DNA from: Streptomyces lanatus
GTDB lineage: Bacteria; Actinomycetota; Actinomycetes; Streptomycetales; Streptomycetaceae
DNA length: 64,000 bases
Direction of reading: 5' to 3'
Assembly: GCF_014655715.1 (NCBI RefSeq)
Contig: NZ_BNBM01000008.1
Location: 1 to 64,000, forward strand
This document shows, one piece after another, positions 32,597 to 41,308 of the stretch. Numbering within the stretch: the stretch's first letter is position 1; each line of letters begins with the position of its first letter. Both the position numbers and the translations under genes were made by a program. The notes beneath the pieces were generated by a model that had not been told where the DNA came from, did not search any database, and was given only the letters and a program-made list of their open reading frames with translations.

Positions 32597-33258
32597 TCCG
32601 CGTACTGCTCGCCGACGATCAGTCATTGGTGCGGGCCGGCTTCCGGGCGCTCCTCGACGCACAGCCCGACATCGAGGTGGCCGGTGAGGCCTCGGACGGT
32701 GAGGAGGCGGTGCGCAAGGTGCGTGAACTGCGGCCCGACGTCGTCCTGATGGACATCCGCATGCCGCTCCTCGACGGCCTCGCCGCGACCCGCCGGATCA
32801 CCGACGACGATGCCCTCAAGGGTGTGAAGGTGGTCATGCTCACCACCTTCGAACTCGACGAGTACGTCTTCGAGGCGATCCGCTCGGGCGCCTCCGGCTT
32901 TCTGGTCAAGGACACCGAGCCGGACGAACTCCTGCGTGCCGTGAGGGCCGTGGTCGAGGGCGACGCGCTGCTGTCACCGGGGGTGACCCGGCGACTGATC
33001 GCCGAGTTCGCCGCCCGCTCCAAGGAACCCGCTGCCGCCGACACCCTCGGCGAACTCACCGAGCGTGAGCGCGAGGTCATGGCGTTGGTCGGCATCGGCC
33101 TGTCCAACGAGGAGATCGCCCGCCGCCTCGTGGTCAGCCCCCTCACCGCGAAGACCCACGTCAGCCGCACCATGGTGAAGCTCGGCGCGCGCGACCGGGC
33201 CCAACTCGTCGTACTGGCCTACGAGTCCGGGTTGGTGCGGCCGGGCTGGTTGGGCTGA
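32593..33258 (+). CDS. NarL/FixJ family response regulator
   Basis: A 221-residue regulator: receiver domain 1-120 with the acidic pair in LLADDQ, the phospho-acceptor Asp in DVVLMDIRMP, Thr in VVMLTTFE and Lys in FLVKD; then a LuxR HTH with LTEREREVMALVGIGLSN, EEIARRLVVSPLTAKTHVSR and MVKLGARDRAQLV. The GTG overlaps the sensor kinase TGA. The end overlaps the following convergent small membrane protein gene by 40 bp. Confidence 0.94.
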   Translation: MIRVLLADDQSLVRAGFRALLDAQPDIEVAGEASDGEEAVRKVRELRPDVVLMDIRMPLLDGLAATRRITDDDALKGVKVVMLTTFELDEYVFEAIRSGASGFLVKDTEPDELLRAVRAVVEGDALLSPGVTRRLIAEFAARSKEPAAADTLGELTEREREVMALVGIGLSNEEIARRLVVSPLTAKTHVSRTMVKLGARDRAQLVVLAYESGLVRPGWLG

Positions 33259-33503
33259 GAGCCCTTCCGGAACCGCATCAGCACGCTGACGACCCGGGCG
33301 AAGAACAGCACGACCGCGACCGTGGCGCCCACACCGACGAGGGTGCCGCGCGTCCCGTCCGACAAGTCGAAGACGTACGCCGGCCCGACGATCGCCCCGA
33401 ACAGCACCGCCGCCGCGAACACGGCACTGAACAGCGCGTACCCGATCTCGACGGTGATCGCGTCCCGCTCGGCCTGCCCGCGCCGTCCCCCGTGATTCTC
33501 CAT
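33219..33503 (-). CDS. small membrane protein (DUF6332-like)
   Basis: A 94-residue protein with two membrane helices, IGYALFSAVFAAAVLFGAIV and TLVGVGATVAVVLFFARVV, and a short charged N-terminus (RGQAERDAITVE). I believe it belongs to the Streptomyces DUF6332 group; its function is unknown. The ATG at 33503 is preferred over one 36 bases upstream because the conserved part begins there. It overlaps the end of the response regulator by 40 bp, tail to tail. Confidence 0.7.
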   Translation of the reverse strand: MENHGGRRGQAERDAITVEIGYALFSAVFAAAVLFGAIVGPAYVFDLSDGTRGTLVGVGATVAVVLFFARVVSVLMRFRKGSQPNQPGRTNPDS

Positions 33504-33573
33504 CCGTCGAGTCAAACAGCCGTGCGCCCGGTGCGGCAAGTCGCTGCACCGGGCGCACGTGGAGACGTTCCCC

Positions 33574-35058
33574 CTAGTCGCGGACCGCGACGCGCTCCGC
33601 TTCCGCCTCCTTCGCGGTGGACTTGGCGACCACGACGGTCGGCTGCCTGCGCCGGGTGCGCAGTCCGGTGAGGGCGATCAGCAGGCCCGCGACCGCGATC
33701 ACGGTGATCACGACCAGGGCCGGCAGGTAGCTGTCGAGGACGGCCTGCGGGGATGCCGGCTCCTTGGGGGCGTTCGCCGTCAGGACCGCCGTCACGACCG
33801 CCAGGAACAGCGCGCCGCCCACCTGGACCGAGGTGTTGAGCAGGCCCGAGACCATGCCCTGCTCGTGCTCGTCGACGCCGTTCGTGGCCTGGACGTTGAG
33901 CGAGGGGAAGGTCAGGGCGAAGGCCGAGCCGACCAGCAGCATCGTGGGGAGGATGACCGCCGCGTAGACCGGGGAGAGGTCGATGCGGAGGAAGAGGAGG
34001 TAGCCCGCGACCATCAGGGCGAAGCCGATCGCTATCAGGCGTGCCGTGCCGAAACGGTCGATGATCGCGCCGACCTTCGTCGCCGACAGTGCCACCAGCG
34101 CACCCGCCGGCAGGAAGGCCAGCGCGGTGTGCAGCGCCGACCAGCCGAGCAGTTGCTGCATGTACAGGGTGACCAGGAACTGGAAGCCGATGTAGCTGCC
34201 GACGAAGGTCAACGCACCCAGCTGGGCCCGGACCTGAGGGCCGGAACGCAGTACCCCGAGCCGGATCAGCGGGCTCGGGCTGCGCCGCTCGACGAGGACG
34301 AAGGCCGTCAGCAGGACGACGACGGCGACGAAGGACAGGATGGTGCGGGCCGAGCCCCAGCCCGCCCCGGGCGCCTCGACGACGGTGAAGACGAGCAGCA
34401 GCATGGAGGCCGTGCCGAGAATGGCGCCGGGGATGTCGTAGCCGCCGTCCGCCCGTTCGCGCTCGCTGCGCGGCAGCAGCTTCAGGCCCGCGACCAGGGC
34501 GATCAGCGCGATCGGGGCGGGCAGCAGCATGGTCAGGCGCCAACTGGCCTCGGTGAGCAGCCCGGAGAAGACCAGGCCCATGGAGTAGCCGGTGGCGCCG
34601 CAGGTGGTGTAGATCGCCAGGGCCCGGTTGCGCACGGGGCCCTCGGCGAAGGTCGTGGTGATGATGGACAGGCCGGCCGGTGCCGTGAAGGCCGCGGCCA
34701 GGCCCTTGACGAAGCGGCTGGCGATCAGCAGCGGTCCCGAGTCGACGAGTCCGCCGAGCAGCGAGGCGAACGCGAAGACGGCCAGGGCCACCAGGAAGAC
34801 CTGGCGTCGGCCCAGCAGGTCGGCGGTGCGTCCGCCGAGCAGGAGCAGGCCGCCGTAGCCCAGGATGTAGCCGCTGACGATCCATTGCAGCGTCGAGGTC
34901 GAAAGGCCCAGGTCGGCGCCGATGGACGGCAGGGCGACGCCGACCATCGACACGTCCAGCGCGTCCAGGAACATCGCGGCGCACAGCACGAGCAGGGTGC
35001 CCCACAGCCGGGGGGTCCAGCGTTCCTCGGAGGCGGGGGAGTTGAGCGGAGAGGTCAT
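33574..35058 (-). CDS. MFS transporter, DHA2 (drug:H+) type
   Basis: A 494-residue exporter with about 14 hydrophobic segments, which is the count of the DHA2 family. Motif A is LGGRTADLLGRRQVFL after helix 2, motif D1 is FLDALDVSMVGVALPSIGADL in helix 1, and motif C is near GATGYSMGLVFSGLL. The C-terminal end is Arg-rich and cytosolic. The divergent MarR gene and the palindromes between them make this a drug- or metabolite-induced pump. No ribosome site precedes the ATG; a -10 TAGCCT seven bases before it suggests a leaderless mRNA. Confidence 0.92.
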   Translation of the reverse strand: MTSPLNSPASEERWTPRLWGTLLVLCAAMFLDALDVSMVGVALPSIGADLGLSTSTLQWIVSGYILGYGGLLLLGGRTADLLGRRQVFLVALAVFAFASLLGGLVDSGPLLIASRFVKGLAAAFTAPAGLSIITTTFAEGPVRNRALAIYTTCGATGYSMGLVFSGLLTEASWRLTMLLPAPIALIALVAGLKLLPRSERERADGGYDIPGAILGTASMLLLVFTVVEAPGAGWGSARTILSFVAVVVLLTAFVLVERRSPSPLIRLGVLRSGPQVRAQLGALTFVGSYIGFQFLVTLYMQQLLGWSALHTALAFLPAGALVALSATKVGAIIDRFGTARLIAIGFALMVAGYLLFLRIDLSPVYAAVILPTMLLVGSAFALTFPSLNVQATNGVDEHEQGMVSGLLNTSVQVGGALFLAVVTAVLTANAPKEPASPQAVLDSYLPALVVITVIAVAGLLIALTGLRTRRRQPTVVVAKSTAKEAEAERVAVRD

Positions 35059-35065
35059 GCCGAGG

Positions 35066-35106
35066 AGGCTACATGCGCATGCATGGAATGCAAGCGCATT
35101 TAATGC
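35066..35106. promoter_or_regulatory. MFS/MarR control region with nested palindromes
   Basis: On the minus strand TTGCAT (35088-35093) and TAGCCT (35066-35071) form a promoter with 16 bp spacing. AATGC-aagc-GCATT (35087-35100) and GCATT-t-AATGC (35096-35106) overlap its -35. A TACGGT at 35132-35137 could be the -10 of the MarR gene. A bound MarR dimer would block the pump promoter. Confidence 0.6.
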
Positions 35107-35143
35107 GGATGCAATAATCCAGGTGTTCTGCTACGGTGCGCCC

Positions 35144-35545
35144 ATGGCGGCGAAGAAGCCCGAGCAGGCACTCGTGGACCAGTGGCGGGACATGCTGGCG
35201 CTGCACGCGCGCACGCAGTGCGAACTCGACCGCGCCCTGAACCAACACGGCCTGTGCGCCAGCGACTTCGAGGTCCTGGACGTCCTCGCGGACGCCGCGA
35301 CGCGCGGCCGCTCGGGGAGCGGCTCGTCGTTCCGGGTGCAGGAGATCTCCGAGCGGGTGCACCTCAGCCAGAGCGCCCTGTCGCGGCTGATCGCCCGGCT
35401 GGAGAAGGACGGCCTGGTCCAGCGTCTGATGTGTGCGCAGGACCGGCGTGGCGTGGTGGTGGCCCTCACGGCCAAGGGGCGCGCGCTGCACGGCGAGGTG
35501 CTGCCCGTGCAGCGCGCGGTGCTGACGAGGATGCTGGCGAACTGA
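35144..35545 (+). CDS. MarR family transcriptional regulator
   Basis: A 133-residue winged-helix regulator, at the short end for MarR. The HTH is FRVQEISERVHLSQSALSRLIARLEKDGL at about residues 67-95 and the wing RLMCAQDRRGVVVALTAKG follows. The first helix is ALVDQWRDMLALHARTQCELDRAL. A Cys at about residue 102 in the wing region (MCAQDRRG) might be redox-sensitive. It is divergent from the MFS pump, whose promoter region holds palindromes; repression relieved by a pump substrate is the expected logic. Confidence 0.9.
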   Translation: MAAKKPEQALVDQWRDMLALHARTQCELDRALNQHGLCASDFEVLDVLADAATRGRSGSGSSFRVQEISERVHLSQSALSRLIARLEKDGLVQRLMCAQDRRGVVVALTAKGRALHGEVLPVQRAVLTRMLAN

Positions 35546-35563
35546 CCGGCGTACGGGGCGGGT

Positions 35564-36304
35564 TCAGCTCCAGGTGACGGCGGAGTTCTCCCGCCACAGC
35601 GTGGCGAGGGAGGCGTCACCGGTCACCTGCAGGAAGGGCAGCCGGTTCCACAGCGACAGATACAGCCGGTCGGCGGGTCCCGAGATCTCGCCATCGGCCC
35701 CGCCGGTCTCGCCCCGCTCCGTCACCGGCGGCTCCTGCGACAGCCGTACGGTCCATACGGCATCGTCGATGTCCGTCGCCCGCACCCGCAGCACCCGGGG
35801 TTCGGCGCTGCGGACCCGGCTCTTGGGGCGGGCGTGGAAGGCGCGCAGCAACTCGTCGATGCCGTCCGCCGCGAGGGCGGGGTCGATCTCGGTCGGGGCG
35901 CCGCCGCGTGCCGACTCCGCGTCGAAGCGGTGCACGGTCGTCTCGTGGGCCTGCCTGCGCGCCCAGAACGCGAGGGGTGACGGGGCCGGCAGGAAATGCC
36001 AGCACTGCACGTCCGCGGGGGCGCCCGCGAGGGTGTCGACCAGGTGGCGGTGGCCCTCCCGGAACCAGGCGAACAACTCCGCGCCGTCGAGGTCGGGCAG
36101 CCCCGAGTCCGGGTGGTACGAGGTGTACCCCTCGGCCACGAACGCCGCCGCCCAGCGATGCACCATCCCCGTGTGCCGCACCAGATCCCGCACCTGCCAG
36201 TCGGGGCAGGTCGGCACCTTGGCATCGGCCCCGGCATCCTCGGCGGCAGCGGCCAGCAGAAGGCCCTCGCGGTCCAGGTTTCCAACGAAGTCGGCTGTCT
36301 CCAT
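35564..36304 (-). CDS. maleylpyruvate isomerase/mycothiol-dependent DinB-fold protein
   Basis: A 246-residue protein with the DinB four-helix bundle, a group that in actinobacteria includes mycothiol-dependent enzymes. The metal-binding His residues are in LVRHTGMVHRW (about residues 42-52) and in AHETTVHRFDAESA. The first helix FVGNLDREGLLLAAAAEDAG and PDWQVRDLVRHT are typical. The C-terminal part is an SCP2-like beta domain (RVRATDIDDAVWTVRL). The ATG at 36304 is chosen because the fold starts there. Whether the substrate is maleylpyruvate or another thiol adduct is unknown. Confidence 0.85.
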   Translation of the reverse strand: METADFVGNLDREGLLLAAAAEDAGADAKVPTCPDWQVRDLVRHTGMVHRWAAAFVAEGYTSYHPDSGLPDLDGAELFAWFREGHRHLVDTLAGAPADVQCWHFLPAPSPLAFWARRQAHETTVHRFDAESARGGAPTEIDPALAADGIDELLRAFHARPKSRVRSAEPRVLRVRATDIDDAVWTVRLSQEPPVTERGETGGADGEISGPADRLYLSLWNRLPFLQVTGDASLATLWRENSAVTWS

Positions 36305-36447
36305 GGGGGTGAGTGTGCCGGATGGAGTGCGGGCGAAGGGGTCGCCTCGCGACGTAAGACTTTCGTCATCACGCTGCGTGTTCACGGCGGGCTCCGGATT
36401 CCGTTGAATCGATTGCCGACGGACAACTCCCAGGAAGTGAGACGGGT

Positions 36448-36960
36448 ATGGGGCGGGTGCGGAAGGTGCTGCGAGGGCCGGTGGGTCTCGGGGTGCTGGT
36501 GCTGATCTTCGTCGCGGGCGGATTGGGGCTGTACTGGTTCCAGCCCTGGAAGCTCTGGCAGGACACGACCGTGGACGAGGCCCTGCCCGGCGCGACGGCC
36601 CCCGCGTCGCGCACCCTGTCCGGCGGCGAGCTGATCAGCCATGAGCACGAGACGTCGGGCAGCGTGAAACTCGTACGGCTGGCCGACGGCTCGCATGTCC
36701 TGCGGCTGGAGAACCTCGACACCAGCAACGGCCCCGACCTGCGCGTGTGGTTGACGGACGCGCCGGTGAAGGAGGGGGCTGCCGGCTGGCGCGTCTTCGA
36801 CGACGGCGCCCACGTCAGCCTCGGCAAGCTCAAGGGGAACAAGGGCAGCCAGAACTATTCCGTGCCGCAGGACGTCGACCTGTCCCGCTACAGCAGCGTC
36901 AGCATCTGGTGCGATCGCTTCGACGTGTCCTTCGGGGCGGCGGAACTCTCCCGCGCCTGA
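36448..36960 (+). CDS. DM13 domain membrane-anchored protein
   Basis: A 170-residue protein with one N-terminal helix (VGLGVLVLIFVAGGLGLYW, about 12-30) and a DM13 domain from about residue 60 to the end. Typical strands are ISHEHETSGSVKLVRLADGSHVLRLENL, the acidic NGPDLRVWLTD, KLKGNKGSQNYSVP and VSIWCDRFDVSFGAAEL with the conserved Cys in WCDRF. DM13 domains are thought to mediate electron transfer or redox at the cell surface. The ATG has AGGAAG upstream. Confidence 0.85.
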   Translation: MGRVRKVLRGPVGLGVLVLIFVAGGLGLYWFQPWKLWQDTTVDEALPGATAPASRTLSGGELISHEHETSGSVKLVRLADGSHVLRLENLDTSNGPDLRVWLTDAPVKEGAAGWRVFDDGAHVSLGKLKGNKGSQNYSVPQDVDLSRYSSVSIWCDRFDVSFGAAELSRA

Positions 36961-36967
36961 GGGCGGT

Positions 36968-37357
36968 TCAGGGCGACATCGGGAACAGGCAGAACTCGTT
37001 GCCCTCGGGGTCGGTCAGGACCCAGTGGTCCTCGTGGCGGGCCCCGACGGACGCCCCGAGCGTGGTGAGCCGGGCGATCTCGCCCTCGGGGTCGGGGGAG
37101 ACCAGGTCCAGGTGCAGACGGTTCTTCACCTGCTTGGGCTCTGGCACGAGCTGACACCACAGCCGGGGCCCGCCACCACAGGGCTCGACCAGCACGGTCG
37201 GGTCGTCCTCCGGTCCGGCGATTCCCCGCGCACGCAGCCGGGCGAGCTCGGCGTCGTCGTACGGCGCGACGGCGTAACCGTCGAGGGCGGCGGCCCAGAA
37301 GCGGGCGGTGGCGGCGGGCCGGGCGCAGTCGATGACGATGTCGTGGAGTCGGGCCAT
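36968..37357 (-). CDS. VOC family protein, glyoxalase-like domain
   Basis: A 129-residue VOC protein with HDIVIDCARPAATARFWAAAL at the start and NRLHLDLVSPDPEGEIARL, then HWVLTDPEGNEFCLFP at the end, which is the most typical closing strand of the glyoxalase-like group in actinobacteria. It is distinct from the VOC genes at 57 and 61334. The end lies seven bases from the DM13 stop. The ribosome site is weak, and the substrate is unknown. Confidence 0.83.
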   Translation of the reverse strand: MARLHDIVIDCARPAATARFWAAALDGYAVAPYDDAELARLRARGIAGPEDDPTVLVEPCGGGPRLWCQLVPEPKQVKNRLHLDLVSPDPEGEIARLTTLGASVGARHEDHWVLTDPEGNEFCLFPMSP

Positions 37358-37402
37358 TCGGCCATCATGCGCGCGGTGGTGAGGGCTGCGGCGTGGGAAC
37401 GC

Positions 37403-38599
37403 TCAACGCGTCGCGGTACGCCGCGTCGCCACCCCGATCAGCGTCGCGATCGCCGCCAGCACCGCGACACTCGTGAGGGCCACCGACAGGGAGAACCAGT
37501 CGGCCATGAAGCCGATGGCGGGTGGGCCGAGGAGCATGCCGCCGTAGCCGAAGGTGGAGGCCGTGGCGACGCCGCTCGGGCCGGCGAGGGTTCCCGCGCG
37601 TTCCACGGCCACGGGGAAGAGGTTGGCGAGCCCGAGGCCGGTGACCGCGAAGCCGAGCAGCGCTGCCCACAGGGAGGGTGCGAAGGAGCCGAGCAGCATC
37701 CCGGCGGACGCGGTGGCGCCGCCCGCGATGACGGTACGGCCGTGGCCGAGCCGTTCCAGGAGGGCCGTACCGCTGAGTCGGCCGATGGTCATGGCCAGGG
37801 CGAAGCAGGAGTAGCCGAGGGCGGCGGTGCCGGACGAGGCGCCGAGGTCCTCTTCCAGGTGCAGGGCGCCCCAGTCGGCCATGGCGCCCTCGCCGTAGGC
37901 CGTGCACAGGGCGATCATGCCGAAGACGATCACCAGACCGCGGGTCCTGCCGGTCAGGCGGTGCGGGGTCTGGTGTGTAGTGGGTGCGGTCGTCGGGGGA
38001 TTGTGGCGGAGCAGCGTACGGCCCGCCACCGCTGTCACCAGCAGTCCGATCACCGCGAGGCCCGCCAGATGCCGGGTGGGGGAGAGGGCTCCCGCGACCA
38101 GTCCGCCGAGGCCCGCGCCGACCATGCCGCCCAGGCTGAAGGCGGCGTGGAAACTGGGCATGATCGGCCGACGCAGAGCGGTCACCAGATCGACTGCGGC
38201 GCTGTTGAAGGCGACGTTGATGCCGCCGTAGGCCGCTCCGAAGATCAGCAGGACGGCGCCGAGTGCCAGGACGGAGTGGGTGTGCGGGGGCAGGGCCACG
38301 CTCAGGGAGAGCAGGACCGCGCAGGCGACGGTGACCTGGTGGCTGCCGTAGCGGCGGCACAGGCGTCCGGTCATCGTCATGGTGAGGACGGCACCGGCGG
38401 AGACGCCGAGCAGGGCTAGGCCGAGGGCGCTCGCGGAGGCGCCGGTCTGTTCCTTGATGGCGGGGATGCGGACCACCCAGCCGGCGAAGAGGAATCCGTC
38501 CACGGCGAAGAAGGCGGTGATGGCGACACGGAGGCGGGTGAGGTCGGTACTGGTACCCGGCACGACATTGTGCGATCGGGTTTTGTTTATTTGCGGCAC
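37403..38599 (-). CDS. MFS transporter (about 12 helices)
   Basis: A 398-residue transporter with twelve hydrophobic segments and the MFS motif A-like GRLCRRYGSHQV after helix 2. RLRVAITAFFAVDGFLFAGWVVRIPAIKE is the first helix and the second half begins near GLVIVFGMIALCTAYGEGAM. The group is often annotated FucP/YfmO-like in actinobacteria; substrate unknown. The GTG start lies six bases after a -10 TAGCCT, so it should be leaderless. The first ten codons are unusually AT-rich for this genome; a GTG at 38563 would be an alternative. Confidence 0.85.
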   Translation of the reverse strand: MPQINKTRSHNVVPGTSTDLTRLRVAITAFFAVDGFLFAGWVVRIPAIKEQTGASASALGLALLGVSAGAVLTMTMTGRLCRRYGSHQVTVACAVLLSLSVALPPHTHSVLALGAVLLIFGAAYGGINVAFNSAAVDLVTALRRPIMPSFHAAFSLGGMVGAGLGGLVAGALSPTRHLAGLAVIGLLVTAVAGRTLLRHNPPTTAPTTHQTPHRLTGRTRGLVIVFGMIALCTAYGEGAMADWGALHLEEDLGASSGTAALGYSCFALAMTIGRLSGTALLERLGHGRTVIAGGATASAGMLLGSFAPSLWAALLGFAVTGLGLANLFPVAVERAGTLAGPSGVATASTFGYGGMLLGPPAIGFMADWFSLSVALTSVAVLAAIATLIGVATRRTATR

Positions 38600-38605
38600 A
38601 AAGTC

Positions 38606-38611
38606 AGGCTA
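38606..38611 (-). promoter_or_regulatory. -10 box TAGCCT of the MFS gene
   Basis: On the minus strand TAGCCT ends six bases before the GTG start, with no ribosome site, the arrangement of a leaderless transcript. The divergent glutamate-cysteine-ligase family gene shares this 122-bp interval. Confidence 0.5.
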
Positions 38612-38721
38612 GGTCGGCATCCAGCTCACGACAAGGGCTCCCCGGTCCTGACTGTTCCGGTCCCGCCCGAAGTGCGACGCTAAGACGTGAGGTATCCGCC
38701 GAGGGAACTCGGGAGGGCGCT

Positions 38722-40203
38722 ATGGGACGCGATGTGCCGGCCCGGGTGTTCACGCGGGAGGACCGCCGCCGGTACCGGGCCAAGATGCACACCTGCCTCG
38801 ACGTACTGGCGCAGATGCTGCGCGAGTCGACCTTCGAGAGCGAGCGGCCCAAGGTCGGCCTGGAGATCGAGCTCAACCTGGTGGACGGCGACGGCCGCCC
38901 GGCGATGCGCAACACCGAGGTGCTCCAGGCCATCGCCGACCCGGCCTGGTCGAGCGAGCTGGGCCGTTTCAACCTGGAGATCAACATCCCGCCGAGGGAG
39001 CTGACCACCGGCGGTCCCGGCGCGTGGGAGCAAGCCATCCGGGACGCGCTCAACCACGCCGAGGAGCGCGCCTCCGCCGTGGGCGCCCACCTCATCATGA
39101 TCGGCATCCTGCCGACCCTGGGGGAGACGGACGTCGACGAGTCCGCGCTGTCCGGCGATCCCCGGTACCGGCTGCTCAACGAGCAGATCTTCGCGGCCCG
39201 GGGCGAGGACCTGCGGATCACGGTGGACGGCGTCGAGCGGCTGTCGACCTACGCCGACACCATCACCCCCGAGGCCGCCTGCACCAGCACCCAGTACCAC
39301 CTCCAGGTCTCGCCGAGGGAGTTCGCCGACTACTGGAACGCCGCCCAGGCCATCACCGGCGTACAGATCGCCCTCGCCGCGAACTCGCCGTACCTCTTCG
39401 GCCGGGAGCTGTGGCGCGAGACGCGTATCCCCCTGTTCGAGCAGGCCACCGACACCCGCCCCGTGGAGATCAAGGCCCAGGGCGTACGGCCCCGGGTGTG
39501 GTTCGGCGAGCGCTGGATCACCAGCGTCTTCGATCTGTTCGAGGAGAACGTGCGCTACTTCCCGGCCCTGCTGCCACTGTGCGACGACGAGGACCCGCAG
39601 CGGGTCCACGACGCCGGTGGCGTCCCGGAGCTGGGCGAACTGACCCTGCACAACGGCACCATCTACCGCTGGAACCGCCCCATCTACGCCGTCACCGACA
39701 GCGGACCGCATCTGCGCATCGAGAACCGCGTCCTTCCCGCGGGCCCCACCGTGGCCGACACCATCGCCAACGGCGCCTTCTACTACGGCCTCACCCGCGC
39801 CCTCGTCGACGACGACCGGCCGGTCTGGACGCGGATGTCCTTCTCGGTCGCCGAGGAGAACCTCCACACCGCTGCCCGCGACGGCATCGACGCCCGCCTG
39901 TACTGGCCCGGCATGGGCGAGGTCCCGGTCACGGAACTGGTGCTGCGGCGGCTGCTGCCGCTGGCCCACCGGGGTCTGGAACTGGCCGGCATGGACGCGG
40001 CCTGGCGAGAACCCCTCCTCGGCATCATCGAGCAGCGCTGTGTCACCGCCCGCAACGGCGCCCTGTGGCAGGTGGAGACCGTCCATCACCTGGAGAAGGC
40101 CATGGCCAGCGCCGACCGGTGGGAGGCACTGCGGCGGATGACCAGGACCTACATGGACTACATGCACCTCAACGCGGCCGCGCACACCTGGCCCGTGGAC
40201 TGA
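38722..40203 (+). CDS. glutamate--cysteine ligase family (GCS2-type) protein
   Basis: A 493-residue ATP-grasp-like carboxylate-amine ligase of the GCS2 superfamily. The N-terminal VGLEIELNLVDGDG with the metal-site Glu residues, FNLEINIPP, and the later LRIENRVLPAGPTVADTIANGAFYYGL are typical, as is STQYHLQVSP. Actinobacteria mostly make mycothiol and not glutathione, so the product may be another gamma-glutamyl amide. It carries no signal peptide. The ATG has a GGGAGGG site upstream. Confidence 0.87.
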   Translation: MGRDVPARVFTREDRRRYRAKMHTCLDVLAQMLRESTFESERPKVGLEIELNLVDGDGRPAMRNTEVLQAIADPAWSSELGRFNLEINIPPRELTTGGPGAWEQAIRDALNHAEERASAVGAHLIMIGILPTLGETDVDESALSGDPRYRLLNEQIFAARGEDLRITVDGVERLSTYADTITPEAACTSTQYHLQVSPREFADYWNAAQAITGVQIALAANSPYLFGRELWRETRIPLFEQATDTRPVEIKAQGVRPRVWFGERWITSVFDLFEENVRYFPALLPLCDDEDPQRVHDAGGVPELGELTLHNGTIYRWNRPIYAVTDSGPHLRIENRVLPAGPTVADTIANGAFYYGLTRALVDDDRPVWTRMSFSVAEENLHTAARDGIDARLYWPGMGEVPVTELVLRRLLPLAHRGLELAGMDAAWREPLLGIIEQRCVTARNGALWQVETVHHLEKAMASADRWEALRRMTRTYMDYMHLNAAAHTWPVD

Positions 40204-40210
40204 CCCCGGG

Positions 40211-41308
40211 TCACCGGGGGCCCCGCCACACCTCGGCGCTCGTCAGCGGTACGGGAGCGGGCGGCTCCGCCGACGTCGTCAGCTCGATGCACCGTCCCTC
40301 GGCCGCCGAGCGCAGCAGCGCGCTCATCGTCTCCAGTACGTGCAGGGCGAGTTCGCCATTCGCGCGGGCCGCGTTCGCGGTGACGAAGTCCAGCAGGCCG
40401 ACGCCCCGGGCACCGTCGACGTAGCCCGCGGACGGCGGGAGCGTGCGCCATTCGGTGGCGCCGAGTTCGAAGAGCCGCACGTCGCCGTCGAAGTGGTTCG
40501 GATCCGGCACGGAGAGGGTGCCCGTCTCGCCGTGGACCTCGATCGGCGCGGCGATCGTGGCCACACCGTCGAAGCTGGTCGTGAGCGTCGTCAGGGTTCC
40601 GTCGGCATGCTCAAGCACCCCGCTGACGTGTGTGTCCACCTCGACCGGGATCCGCTCGCCCGCACGCGAACCCGAGCCGATGACCCGCTCGGACCGCAGC
40701 CGCCCGGCCGCCCCGGTCACCGCCCGTACCGGACCCAGCAGATGCACCAGGGACGCGAGATAGTACGGCCCCATGTCCAGCAGCGGGCCGCCACCGGCCG
40801 TGTAGTAGAAGTCGGGGTGGGGATGCCAGCGTTCGTGCCCCGGCGTGACCATCACGGCCGACGCGAACTGGGGACGTCCGATCCGCCCCGCCTCCACCGC
40901 CGCACGCGCCGTCTGGATGCCGGTGCCGAGGACGGTGTCCGGCGCGCACCCGACCGCGACGCCGGCCTTCGCCGCCGCCTCCATCACGGCCTGGGCGTCG
41001 GCGAGTTCGGCGGTCAGCGGCTTCTCCCCGTACACGTTCTTGCCGTGACCGATGGCACCGAGGGCGATCTCGGCGTGGGCGGCGGGGACGGTGAGGTTCA
41101 GTACCGTGTCGACGTCCGGACTGCTCAGCAGCTCCTGGACGGACAGCGCCCGGACGCCGGGGAGTTCGGCGGCGACCGCGGCCGAACGGGAGGCGTCGAG
41201 ATCGGCGACCGCGGTGATGCGCACGGCGGGATGGCCCACCAGCGTGTCCAGGTACGCGCGCGAGATGACGCCGAGTCCTACGACGCCGATGCGGTGCGCG
41301 TCGCCCAC
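40211..41308 (-). CDS. Gfo/Idh/MocA family oxidoreductase
   Basis: A 365-residue NAD(P)-dependent dehydrogenase of sugars or inositols. The nucleotide motif GVVGLGVIS is at about residues 7-15; the catalytic Lys is in GKNVYGEKPLTAELADAQA. The C-terminal alpha/beta domain has GHERWHPHPDFYYTAGGGPLLDMGPYYL. The GTG start at 41308 has GAGAGGGG upstream. It overlaps the end of the ThuA gene by 31 bp, so the two are coupled. A long reading frame continuing upstream is only an antisense-frame run into the ThuA coding region, not a fusion. Confidence 0.9.
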   Translation of the reverse strand: MGDAHRIGVVGLGVISRAYLDTLVGHPAVRITAVADLDASRSAAVAAELPGVRALSVQELLSSPDVDTVLNLTVPAAHAEIALGAIGHGKNVYGEKPLTAELADAQAVMEAAAKAGVAVGCAPDTVLGTGIQTARAAVEAGRIGRPQFASAVMVTPGHERWHPHPDFYYTAGGGPLLDMGPYYLASLVHLLGPVRAVTGAAGRLRSERVIGSGSRAGERIPVEVDTHVSGVLEHADGTLTTLTTSFDGVATIAAPIEVHGETGTLSVPDPNHFDGDVRLFELGATEWRTLPPSAGYVDGARGVGLLDFVTANAARANGELALHVLETMSALLRSAAEGRCIELTTSAEPPAPVPLTSAEVWRGPR

